Assembly (NCBI RefSeq): GCF_014705605.1
Contig: NZ_JACXIZ010000010.1
Span: forward strand, 105,986-169,985
Reading direction: 5' to 3'
Length of the DNA stretch: 64,000 bases
From: Paenibacillus sabuli
Lineage (GTDB): Bacteria > Bacillota > Bacilli > Paenibacillales > Paenibacillaceae
The translations under genes were made by a program, and so were the position numbers. The notes beneath the pieces are model-generated. The model was not told where the DNA came from and made no database searches. It was given only the letters and a program-made list of their open reading frames with translations. Positions 43,311-51,292 of the stretch are shown here, piece after piece. Each line of letters begins with the position of its first letter. Position 1 is the first letter of the stretch.

Positions 43311-45035
43311 TTAAGAGGCCTGCGCCGAATACAAGCGGGCATAAATACCGCTGTGCCGTAACAGTTCCTCATGCGTACCGACCTCCGCGATGCCCGTTCC
43401 CTCCAACACCACGATCAGATCAGCATGTCGGATCGTCGACAACCGATGGGCAATCACCAGTGTCGTGCAATCCCTGGATATCTCATCGAGCGCCTGCTGA
43501 ATCTCCTGCTCCGTCTTCGTATCCAGCGCCGAGGTTGCCTCATCCAAGATAAGAATCGGCGTATTGCGCAAGATCGCTCGCGCAATCGAGATCCGTTGCT
43601 TTTGGCCCCCCGATAGCCGCACACCACGTTCTCCGACGATGGTATCGTACCCTTGCTCCATCTGCGCAACAAAGTCATGGGCCTTCGCCGCCTTCGCTGC
43701 CGCCAGCACATCTTCGCGCTTCGCATCTTGCCATCCGTATGCGATGTTGTCGTACACCGTTCCGTCAAACAAGAACGTATCCTGCAGCACCATCGAGATG
43801 TTATTGCGCAAGCTGTTCAGCGTCACATCCCGTATATCGATCCCGTCCACCATAATTGAACCTCCTTGCGGATCATAGAACCGATTCACCAGGCTCGCCA
43901 GCGTTGTCTTCCCGACTCCCGTTGTCCCTATCAAAGCTACCGTCTGACCTGGACGCACTGTCAAGTTCACTTGTTCTAACACCTGTGTGCCGTCCTGGTA
44001 CGAAAACGATACGTTGCTAAATGCGATCTCGCCTTGCACACGCGAAAGCACGGTCGCATTCCGCTTCTCCTGAACCTCCTCTTCCTCATCTAACACCTCA
44101 TACACCCGGCGCAACCCCGCCGCGGCACGGCCGGCCATTTCCACTAATCCCGAGAACGAACGCACCGGACCGTAGAACATCCCCAAGTACGCGATAAAAC
44201 CGACAATATCCGCAATCGTCGCTTCTCTGGTGCTGATCAAGCGTCCGCCAAAGATTACAACCAGCACCGTGCCTAACGCTGTCACCAATGCCAACACTGG
44301 AACAGACGTTTCGTAATATTTACTTGCACGCAAATACGTCTTCGCATGCTTCATCGCCAAGTGGTCCACCTTGCATTGTTCTTCTGCCTGACGGTTGAAG
44401 ATTTGGATCTCCTTCATCCCCGACAAGTTCTCCTGCACTTTACCGGAAATCTCCCCGCGCACCCTCGAGTTCTCCCCCCACAACGGTGCTAAAAACTTGC
44501 TCTGCCACACGGTAATCGCCAGCAGGATCGGAATCGTGACCAAACTAATCAACGCCAGCTTCAAATTGATCGCCATTAGCAGCGCCCCGACCCCGAAAAA
44601 CGTCAACACACTGACGACAAACTCCGGGATCGCATGCGCGATGAAAATTTCCGCCTCCATCGCATCATTGACCGCTCGTCCCGTCAAATCTCCGGTGCGG
44701 CTGCGGTTGAAATAACGCAGGCTCATCTGCTGGTACTTGCGGTACAACTGTTTCCGCAAATCCGCCACCACATGCAATGCGGTGTAGTGGTTCATATACC
44801 CCGACAAGGAGGACCCCGCCGCTTGCAAGGTGGTCGCACCCAGCAGCAATAACCCAATCGTTAACGCCTCTGCGGCAAAGTTTTCTGTGCCTTTGGTCGC
44901 CAGTTGGGTTAACGTACGCAAAGCCCACGGCAAGTAAAAGCCCGCGGCCGTTGCGATCCCCATTCCCAGAAAACCAAACGCATAATACTTCCAATACGGC
45001 CTTGCGCTTTTTAACACGCGCCATGCAATCTTCAT
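43311..45035 (-). CDS. ABC exporter, fused permease and ATPase
   Basis: A 574-residue half-transporter of the MsbA/LmrA type that would act as a homodimer. About residues 1-310 hold six transmembrane helices. The ATPase domain has Walker A GTTGVGKTT, signature LSGGQKQ, Walker B ILILDEAT and the H-loop IAHRLST. The start is ATG at 45035 behind GAAGGTGG. The open frame extends upstream to 45203 without a ribosome site. In this iron locus it may export a siderophore, as YfiB/YfiC-type exporters have been proposed to; sequence alone does not prove the substrate. Confidence 0.85.
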   Translation of the reverse strand: MKIAWRVLKSARPYWKYYAFGFLGMGIATAAGFYLPWALRTLTQLATKGTENFAAEALTIGLLLLGATTLQAAGSSLSGYMNHYTALHVVADLRKQLYRKYQQMSLRYFNRSRTGDLTGRAVNDAMEAEIFIAHAIPEFVVSVLTFFGVGALLMAINLKLALISLVTIPILLAITVWQSKFLAPLWGENSRVRGEISGKVQENLSGMKEIQIFNRQAEEQCKVDHLAMKHAKTYLRASKYYETSVPVLALVTALGTVLVVIFGGRLISTREATIADIVGFIAYLGMFYGPVRSFSGLVEMAGRAAAGLRRVYEVLDEEEEVQEKRNATVLSRVQGEIAFSNVSFSYQDGTQVLEQVNLTVRPGQTVALIGTTGVGKTTLASLVNRFYDPQGGSIMVDGIDIRDVTLNSLRNNISMVLQDTFLFDGTVYDNIAYGWQDAKREDVLAAAKAAKAHDFVAQMEQGYDTIVGERGVRLSGGQKQRISIARAILRNTPILILDEATSALDTKTEQEIQQALDEISRDCTTLVIAHRLSTIRHADLIVVLEGTGIAEVGTHEELLRHSGIYARLYSAQAS

Positions 45036-45184
45036 GTCGCTACCACCTTCTGTTTTTGCATAGTTCGATGTGCAGACTCCCCACGCAGCAGTTGATACGT
45101 CACATACACCGGGCGTCCCGTGCGGGGCTCGTGCATAATATCCGCCTCTATGCAGGTGATGACCCCCGACACCTCGCGTGAGGA
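45032..45184 (-). other. Unrecognised 50-codon open frame overlapping the exporter start
   Basis: The frame between a stop at 45185 and TGA at 45032 reads VSGVITCIEADIMHEPRTG, then RPVYVTYQLLRGES, and its TGA overlaps the exporter ATG (ATGA). The composition looks protein-like, as if it were the tail of a lost gene, but no family is recognised. The only ATG leaves 34 codons and has no clear ribosome site. Confidence 0.3.
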
Positions 45185-45216
45185 TCAGCGCTGTATACGC
45201 CATGCAGCGCGTTCGA

Positions 45217-46230
45217 CTAATTCTCTTTGGCTAATAAATAGAGAAAATACGGCACACTAATCACCGTAATCACAATCCCCGTCGGTACATCGCCGCCCAG
45301 ACTCATCGTCCGTGTAATCGTGTCCGCCAAAATGACGATCAGGCCGCCGGCTAAACTGGCTGCTGGAATCAGCAACTTGTGATCCGGACCGACCAATCTC
45401 CTTGCCATATGCGGGGCGATCAGACCAATAAAGAAGAAACTGCCGCCGAGCGCCACACTTCCCGATGAGAGCGCCACCGCCGCGACCGACAACCCGAGAA
45501 ACTCCGGCTTCACCGCCAACCCTAGCCCTTCCGCCGTCTGGTTCCCCAGATGAAGCGTATTGAGAATTCTTGCCTTGTAAAAAATATATGCTAGCAATAT
45601 CAAAATCCACGGAGCCAGGATCGCAATGTACCGCCAGTCATCGCCCCACAGGCTCCCCGCCAACCATCGCAGCATGAAATCCATCTGTGAGTCATCGAGC
45701 TTGAGCGTTAAGAAGGTCGTCAGCGCCCCGTAGCCACTCCCCAGCGCTACACCGGTCAAAATCAGGGCAATCGGCGAGAGTTCTCGTCCCCGCCGATACG
45801 ATAGCAAGAAAATCAGCGCAGTCGCCATCATTCCCCCGACAAATGCCAGCAGGGGCAACGCAATAAAGGAACTCGCCCCTGCCGAAGCCATATAGACCAC
45901 AAAGAACAACACGAACAAACCAGAACCTGAGCTAATCCCCAGCGTTCCCGGACTTGCCATATCGTTGCGCAGCAAGCTCTGCATCACTACACCCGCTGCT
46001 CCCATGCCCATGCCGACTAAAATCGCTAATACGATGCGTGGCAAACGAAAGTCAAACACGATCAGATTCTGCCGCTCCGTACCGTTGCCCAGCAGCACAT
46101 TGAATACTTCCATCGGCGATAAATTCATTTTCCCGGCGTTCACACTGATCACAGCGAAGACCGCAATCAACACCAACAGCAGCACATTGATGAAAATCCC
46201 GCGCTGCACGGTAAATCGCTGGTTGTTCAT
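45217..46230 (-). CDS. Iron-siderophore ABC permease (FecCD family), second subunit
   Basis: A 337-residue polytopic permease with about nine or ten helices. Family marks are VNAGKMNLSPMEV near the N-terminus, LPRIVLAILVGMGMGAAGVVMQSLLRNDMASPGTLGISSGSGL, and FFIGLIAPHMARRLVGPDHK, the ATPase-coupling region. The ATG at 46230 overlaps the stop of the preceding permease (ATGA), showing translational coupling. Together the two form the membrane channel for a ferric siderophore. No FecE/FhuC-type ATPase gene follows. Confidence 0.93.
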   Translation of the reverse strand: MNNQRFTVQRGIFINVLLLVLIAVFAVISVNAGKMNLSPMEVFNVLLGNGTERQNLIVFDFRLPRIVLAILVGMGMGAAGVVMQSLLRNDMASPGTLGISSGSGLFVLFFVVYMASAGASSFIALPLLAFVGGMMATALIFLLSYRRGRELSPIALILTGVALGSGYGALTTFLTLKLDDSQMDFMLRWLAGSLWGDDWRYIAILAPWILILLAYIFYKARILNTLHLGNQTAEGLGLAVKPEFLGLSVAAVALSSGSVALGGSFFFIGLIAPHMARRLVGPDHKLLIPAASLAGGLIVILADTITRTMSLGGDVPTGIVITVISVPYFLYLLAKEN

Positions 46231-47252
46231 TCGAACTCCCTCCTTTGCTTCCGAGCCAAAAAGAGAAAGTACGGCACCCCGATAATCGAAAAGATAATCC
46301 CTATCGGCGTCTCAAAAGGCTTGTTGATCAAACGTCCAACCAAATCAGCCGACACCGTCAGCAACGCCCCATAGACCGCTGCTGCCGGAATGATGTAACG
46401 GTAATCGACACCGACTATGTAGCGCACGATGTGAGGCACGATCAGGCCAACAAAACCGACCGGTCCGACAACCACGACTGCAAGACCGGTCAACAGCAAC
46501 ACAATAACTGTAGAGAGTCCCTTGACGAGCCCGCTACGAATTCCCAACCCTCCGGCGACCTCTTCACCCAGGCTGAGCACTGTCACCGAAGGCGACAATG
46601 CCAATGCTAACAGTACCCCGCCGACAAAGAACGGTGAAATCAGCAGTAGCTCCCCCCACTTTGCTCCAGCGGTACTGCCCGCGGTCCAGAACGCCAGAGC
46701 ACGACCAAGATTGTAGTTAATCGCCAAATATTGACTAAAGGCGCCAAACAACATCGAGATCGACAGTCCGGCGAGTACCAGACGCTGTGGAGTCATGCCG
46801 CGCTTGCCAAGTGAAGCAATGAAATAGGTCATCCCCGTCGCCAGCGCGGCTCCGAGGCAGGCAAACAGCATCATCTCACCGTACGTGTATCCCGGCATAA
46901 ACGCCAGGCAAAGTGCAATCGCAAAGGCTGCGCCTGAGCTGATGCCCATTAGACCCGAGTCGGCCAGTGGGTTGCGCGTCGTGCCTTGCATAATCGCTCC
47001 GCAAACCGCAAGAGAACAGCCGACAATAAGATCGGCCACGGTGCGCGGCAGGCGAAGCGTTTGAATAATGTGATGATCAGTGAGCATTGGATCAAAGTGG
47101 AATATAGCCTCCCATGCAGTCGCTAATCGCATGTCGGCGGCGCCGAAGCTAATCGACGCCGCCGACATTAGAACCGTTAATCCAAGCCCGATCGCCATGT
47201 ACATTGTAAAGGTAACCGCGCCACGGCGCTTTTGTGCAGGCTTGCTTCTCAT
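46227..47252 (-). CDS. Iron-siderophore ABC permease (FecCD family), first subunit
   Basis: A 341-residue polytopic permease. LPRTVADLIVGCSLAVCGAIMQGTTRNPLADSGLMGISSGAAF is the conserved FecCD block, and VGFVGLIVPHIVRYIVGVDYR is the coupling region. The start is ATG at 47252 behind AAAGGA. It lies 74 bases downstream of the binding-protein frame and is coupled to the second permease. It presumably works with the lipoprotein encoded at 47327-48349. Confidence 0.93.
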   Translation of the reverse strand: MRSKPAQKRRGAVTFTMYMAIGLGLTVLMSAASISFGAADMRLATAWEAIFHFDPMLTDHHIIQTLRLPRTVADLIVGCSLAVCGAIMQGTTRNPLADSGLMGISSGAAFAIALCLAFMPGYTYGEMMLFACLGAALATGMTYFIASLGKRGMTPQRLVLAGLSISMLFGAFSQYLAINYNLGRALAFWTAGSTAGAKWGELLLISPFFVGGVLLALALSPSVTVLSLGEEVAGGLGIRSGLVKGLSTVIVLLLTGLAVVVVGPVGFVGLIVPHIVRYIVGVDYRYIIPAAAVYGALLTVSADLVGRLINKPFETPIGIIFSIIGVPYFLFLARKQRREFE

Positions 47253-47326
47253 AACGATATCCTTTCCATACGTTCAAGTTCAAGTTAACATGGATACGCG
47301 GAAGACATCTACATTCAGGATATGTT

Positions 47327-49315
47327 TTAATCCAGCGAACGAAGCAATTCCGTTATATAGGATAGTTGCGCAGTCATGCTCGCTACATCGGCGAAGAAAA
47401 ATAAACCGTATTGCTCTTTTGGAACCGTCACAACATGTTGATTGGACACGGCGGGAATACTGCTCCAAAATGCTGTCTTCTGATATTCCGATTCCATCTG
47501 AGGATTTTCAATCCAGATTATATAATCGCCGAAATACTGATGAGCGACTTCATAACTAAGTATGTTCCCATCACCCTTTAATAATGACGTTACTTGATCG
47601 GGAAGAGTCATCCCCAAATATTCATACAACACTGTTCCACCTCGTGATTCTGTCTCAAATGCAATGCCTGCCCATTCGCCTGTAGCCCCCCAGTCCTGAT
47701 TGATCGTGAACGTTTTACCGTTAAATCGCTCACTCGCAATCAATTTTTTGGCGTCTGCAAGCTCTGCTTCAAACTCATCAATCAGTTGAAGTGCCTTATC
47801 GCTACGTCCGGTAGCCTCTCCCAAAAAAAGCAGACGCTCCAACGCCGACTTTTCATCCCCTGTAATCACCAGAACCGGCGCGATCCCCTTCAGCTTCTCG
47901 AAGTCCTCCTGTTGATAGGTCACGATCAAGTCGGGATCGAGCGCCATTATCTCTTCAGGCTCCCACTTTTCAATAAAGGGGATATACTCTAGTTGTTCCG
48001 CGTAAGGTAATTTTTTGTATGAATCATTTTTAAGACCGATTGTCGATCCCACTACATTTAATCCTAACGTTATGACGTCTCCCGCATACCAATTCACTAC
48101 CACGCGCTGCGGATCAGCAGGCACTTCAACATCCCCCATGACCGTGCTCACAGTTCGTGTGCGGGCAGCAGCTTCCGCTCCCTTCGACCCAGAATCGGCG
48201 GTGGTTTGAACCTGTTGGGTTGGCGTCGGCACCTGATTTGTCGCTCCCCCAGTATTTGATGGCGTTGCAGACGTACATGCCGATAGCAACAGCATCAAAC
48301 TCATTGCCGCCGCCAATATCATTTGTTTGCTTCTTACTTGTCCAAACATGGTGTACTCCCCGTCTCTTTGAGATTTGGCTAGGTTTTCTAGTCCTATCTC
48401 ATTGTAAAGATGATGATAATCATTATCAATTGTATAACCCTGCATCATGACCACTAATTTTTTCCGGTAGTCCCCCGGTGAAACTTTATAGTACTTTTTG
48501 AACATCCGAAACAACGTATTTTCATCAACAAGACCACATCCATTGGCAATTTCCCTAATTGTTGCAGTTGTATTCTCCAATTGGTGTCGAGCGGCTTCCA
48601 GCCTCTTCATAGTTAAATACTCCTGCAGGCTTTGGCCTTCTCTTTTTTTGAATAGCCTTGTCAATTGCCCTCCACTAATCGCAAACATACCCGCAATTTC
48701 CTGAAACATGATCGGCTGCGTATAGTGTTCATCCAAATACCGTTTAGCCGATATCACGGGATCTGGTTGAAGAAACATTGCCTGTTCTTGTTCCAAATCT
48801 TCATAAACTTCATACATGGATTGGTAAAACAAGTTTTTAGTGTGAAAATGATTAAGCGCTGTTGCACGTCTCCAACTGTCCATCATCTGTTCAAATAAAT
48901 GAATCAGCCACACCGGATTGCTCGGCGCATATCCAAACTGCTGCACAAATGGATTCACCTGCTCCAGCAAGCGCTGCAAATCCCTCTTGAAGAAGTGCGG
49001 CGTCTCAGCCTTATACAACACCATGTAACTTCTGAGTACCGCTTCTTCAGGAGTGATACTCAGCATCGTTCCCTTTCCGCCATGAAATAGACCAAACCGC
49101 TCCATTGCAAAAGCTGTTTCGTTTAGTTGAACATGAGCGCTTCCACCGTAAGCATAAACCAGCGTGCTGCTCGGCATTTTATATTGCCTTAGCGGCTGAT
49201 TCGGATAAATGGTTTGGTGACGCACATCCATGAATGAAATAGAGGAACGTGTCCATATATATGCCATTTTTTCGACCATCTCTGGTGTGAATACTTGATT
49301 GTTCCCTTCTCGCAT
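47327..49315 (-). CDS. AraC regulator reading in frame into a siderophore-binding lipoprotein
   Basis: One open frame of 662 codons. Residues about 1-285 are a complete AraC regulator, with helix-turn-helix segments MFQEIAGMFAISGGQLTRLFKKR and IREIANGCGLVDENTLFRMFKKYY and the usual end SPGDYRKKL. Residues about 287-322 look like translated intergenic DNA. From Met323 (start 48349) the frame is a complete 340-residue FhuD-like lipoprotein with its own signal peptide and lipobox LLSAC. A perfect Fur box, a promoter and a GGGGAG site precede Met323 inside the frame. The lipoprotein is therefore probably also, or only, made separately. The regulator start is ATG at 49315 behind AAAGGAG. Confidence 0.8.
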   Translation of the reverse strand: MREGNNQVFTPEMVEKMAYIWTRSSISFMDVRHQTIYPNQPLRQYKMPSSTLVYAYGGSAHVQLNETAFAMERFGLFHGGKGTMLSITPEEAVLRSYMVLYKAETPHFFKRDLQRLLEQVNPFVQQFGYAPSNPVWLIHLFEQMMDSWRRATALNHFHTKNLFYQSMYEVYEDLEQEQAMFLQPDPVISAKRYLDEHYTQPIMFQEIAGMFAISGGQLTRLFKKREGQSLQEYLTMKRLEAARHQLENTTATIREIANGCGLVDENTLFRMFKKYYKVSPGDYRKKLVVMMQGYTIDNDYHHLYNEIGLENLAKSQRDGEYTMFGQVRSKQMILAAAMSLMLLLSACTSATPSNTGGATNQVPTPTQQVQTTADSGSKGAEAAARTRTVSTVMGDVEVPADPQRVVVNWYAGDVITLGLNVVGSTIGLKNDSYKKLPYAEQLEYIPFIEKWEPEEIMALDPDLIVTYQQEDFEKLKGIAPVLVITGDEKSALERLLFLGEATGRSDKALQLIDEFEAELADAKKLIASERFNGKTFTINQDWGATGEWAGIAFETESRGGTVLYEYLGMTLPDQVTSLLKGDGNILSYEVAHQYFGDYIIWIENPQMESEYQKTAFWSSIPAVSNQHVVTVPKEQYGLFFFADVASMTAQLSYITELLRSLD
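48401..48429 (-). promoter_or_regulatory. Promoter of the siderophore-binding lipoprotein inside the joined frame
   Basis: On the minus strand TTGATA (plus 48424-48429) and TACAAT (plus 48401-48406) are exactly 17 bp apart, about 50 bases before ATG 48349. The Fur box overlaps the -35 element and spacer. Confidence 0.75.
48414..48428 (-). promoter_or_regulatory. Perfect Fur box inside the AraC-lipoprotein frame
   Basis: TGATAATCATTATCA is a perfect 7-1-7 Fur box. Here it also encodes part of the peptide DNDYHHL in the linker between the regulator and the lipoprotein. Confidence 0.92.
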
Positions 49316-49369
49316 CTGTCAGCACTCCTTTGCAAAGCCACTTACTCTGTATCGTAATCTAAATGAATT

Positions 49370-49384
49370 TGATTATCAATCTCA
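49370..49384 (-). promoter_or_regulatory. Weaker Fur-like site upstream of the AraC regulator
   Basis: TGATTATCAATCTCA matches the 7-1-7 Fur pattern at 11 of 14 fixed positions and lies about 55 bases before the regulator start, so regulator expression may also be iron-dependent. Confidence 0.5.
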
Positions 49385-49523
49385 TAAAGATGAAAATGAC
49401 TACTACTTTGAAAGATCGGAGAACGATTGGACGCCTCCGGCCATTTAATCCAGTCGTTCTATTTGGTTTATACCGACTCACCAGGACCCGTCAGACGCAA
49501 GAAATGCCCGTACAGAAAAAAAA

Positions 49524-49540
49524 ACTGCCGCAAGGACAGT
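49524..49540 (-). terminator. Terminator downstream of the sulfatase operon
   Basis: On the minus strand ACTGTC pairs with GGCAGT (one G-T pair) around a five-base loop, followed by eight T (plus 49516-49523). The stem is short, but the T-tract is long and the position is after the last gene of the polysaccharide locus. Confidence 0.6.
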
Positions 49541-49835
49541 CCAAAAAATAAGCTTTCCGTATAGGCCCGGATCTCCCGGTTAATTCCCACTTCTATCTGC
49601 CTCACTCCCAAGACAGTGTTTCCTTGCACCCAAAACCCGGTTCATCGTTCATCCATTGATTTATTTACAAAATACTTGACAGACCCGTTTAGCGGGTTCG
49701 CTCACTTTTCGGTTTGAAGGCTACTGGAACTTGATTTCTGCAATAATACGGATAGCGAAGACGCATAGCCCCAAACCGTTGGCTCAACGGCGAATCATGA
49801 GCGCCACTGATGCTCGTATGATAGGGCGAGCATCG
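49541..49835. other. Intergenic region with an unassigned small open frame
   Basis: On the minus strand, directly after the sulfatase gene, a frame without a clear start ends at 49689. It reads AHDSPLSQRFGAMRLRYPYY, then CRNQVPVAFKPKSERTR. It looks like a non-random peptide or a decayed repeat, but no family is recognised. A CCCG/CGGG hairpin with TTGACAG lies next to it. Nothing else is seen. Confidence 0.3.
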
Positions 49836-51242
49836 TTATTCGTCTCGACGAATCCAATCGCCCCTGGACGCGCTCCACGCGAGCAATTGTTCCTTTAACT
49901 GCTGCCTGCGCGGGGCATAGGCTTCCAGCCTCGCCACATTCGTCATTTCCAGCGGGTCCTGCGACAGATCATAGAGCTCTTCTTCATCACGGGGATCGAA
50001 GATGTATTTGAACTGCTTCGTAATGACCGCGCGGCGGATGTCGCCGATCCGCTGGTTGCCGGAATACTGGCTGAACATCGACCGCTCCGGCAGCGGGGCC
50101 TCCCCGCGCAAGACCGGTAGCAGCGAGATGCCGTCCGCCTCCTCCTCCGGCAGCATCTCGGGTCTGCCCAGCCAGTCCAGTATGGTCGGGACGATGTCCA
50201 GATGCGACACCAGTTCGTCCACCGTTCGCGGCGGGCAAGAGGGCGCTTTGATGAGCATCGGGACTTTCACAGCCGGCTCGTACATTTCCATCTTCTGATA
50301 CATATTATGCTGGCCGAGCAGTTCCCCGTGATCCGACATGAATAGCAGCATCGTGTCGTCGTAGATCCCGGCACGCTTCAATGCCGCCAGGAGCCTGCCG
50401 ATGCAATCGTCCGCCAGACGGGTCAGACCCAGGTGGGCCGCCCACGTCTGCCGCCATTGCGGAGGGCTGATCCCCTCCGCAAGCCGGGCCGCGGCTCCCC
50501 TCCGCCGGTTCGCCGGCTCGCCCGCAGCGACTGCGCCTACATTCGCGGGCAACTCCAGCGCATCCGGATCGAATAGGGAATGGTAGGGCTCCGGGACAGC
50601 CAGCGGAGGGTGGGGCGCCCACAGATTCACGAACAGCGCGAACGGCTGATCGGCACGGGCCGCGGACTCATCGACGAATCGAACCGCCTCGTCGGTATAA
50701 TATACGTCCCGGAATAACGTCAGCGGATGCTCCCACACATGCGCATGAGCGCTGGAGTATTGTCTCTCCTTGTATACGCCGCCGCACAGCTCCTCCACCT
50801 TCGTCTTGCCGCGCGGATGCTCCCGGACGGCGGCTCCGCCGCATGCGACATAGTCCGTGTAATCCCGCTGATCGATATACCGCTCGAACGAGACGCGCTC
50901 GTTCAGCTCCGGCTGCACCCGGATATGATTCATGCCGAAGTGCCCTACGCTGTACCCCGCCTCCGACAACATCTGATGGATTGGCTTATGATCTTCCCCG
51001 GGGTTATCCTCTCTCCCATTCAGGACGACACCGGTACGCGTCGGATATTTCCCGGTCGCGAGCGCTGTCCTGGCGGGCACACAGAGCGGTGTGCTCGTAT
51101 ACGCCCGACTGAAGACACAGCTCTCCTTCGCCAGTTCATTCAGATTCGGAGTAACTTCGATACCGCATTGCTTCATCTGCAGCGTATCTGCTCGCTGTTG
51201 GTCGGTTGTAATGAAGACGATATTCGGCTTTTTCTTCACCAT
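49836..51242 (-). CDS. Sulfatase (alkaline phosphatase-like superfamily)
   Basis: A 468-residue hydrolase of sulfate esters. The N-terminal metal motif is FITTDQQRADT (Asp14). The formylglycine motif is C54-V-P-A-R58, preceded by TP, a Cys-type site that needs a maturation enzyme encoded elsewhere. MSDHGELLGQHNMYQK and the C-terminal FKYIFDPRDEEELYDLSQDPLEMTN follow the family. There is no signal peptide, so it probably acts in the cytosol on imported sugars. The start is ATG at 51242 behind GGGGGAA. It is last in the operon with the beta-helix protein and transporter, indicating a sulfated polysaccharide as target. Confidence 0.92.
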   Translation of the reverse strand: MVKKKPNIVFITTDQQRADTLQMKQCGIEVTPNLNELAKESCVFSRAYTSTPLCVPARTALATGKYPTRTGVVLNGREDNPGEDHKPIHQMLSEAGYSVGHFGMNHIRVQPELNERVSFERYIDQRDYTDYVACGGAAVREHPRGKTKVEELCGGVYKERQYSSAHAHVWEHPLTLFRDVYYTDEAVRFVDESAARADQPFALFVNLWAPHPPLAVPEPYHSLFDPDALELPANVGAVAAGEPANRRRGAAARLAEGISPPQWRQTWAAHLGLTRLADDCIGRLLAALKRAGIYDDTMLLFMSDHGELLGQHNMYQKMEMYEPAVKVPMLIKAPSCPPRTVDELVSHLDIVPTILDWLGRPEMLPEEEADGISLLPVLRGEAPLPERSMFSQYSGNQRIGDIRRAVITKQFKYIFDPRDEEELYDLSQDPLEMTNVARLEAYAPRRQQLKEQLLAWSASRGDWIRRDE

Positions 51243-51292
51243 TGCTATTCCCCCCGCATCCTCACTATTATGGGTACACCTCACCCGCATCC

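Noticed and set aside
45036..45203. Longer N-terminus for the ABC exporter
   Set aside because: There is no ribosome site, and the added residues are unlike the family; ATG 45035 behind GAAGGTGG fits.
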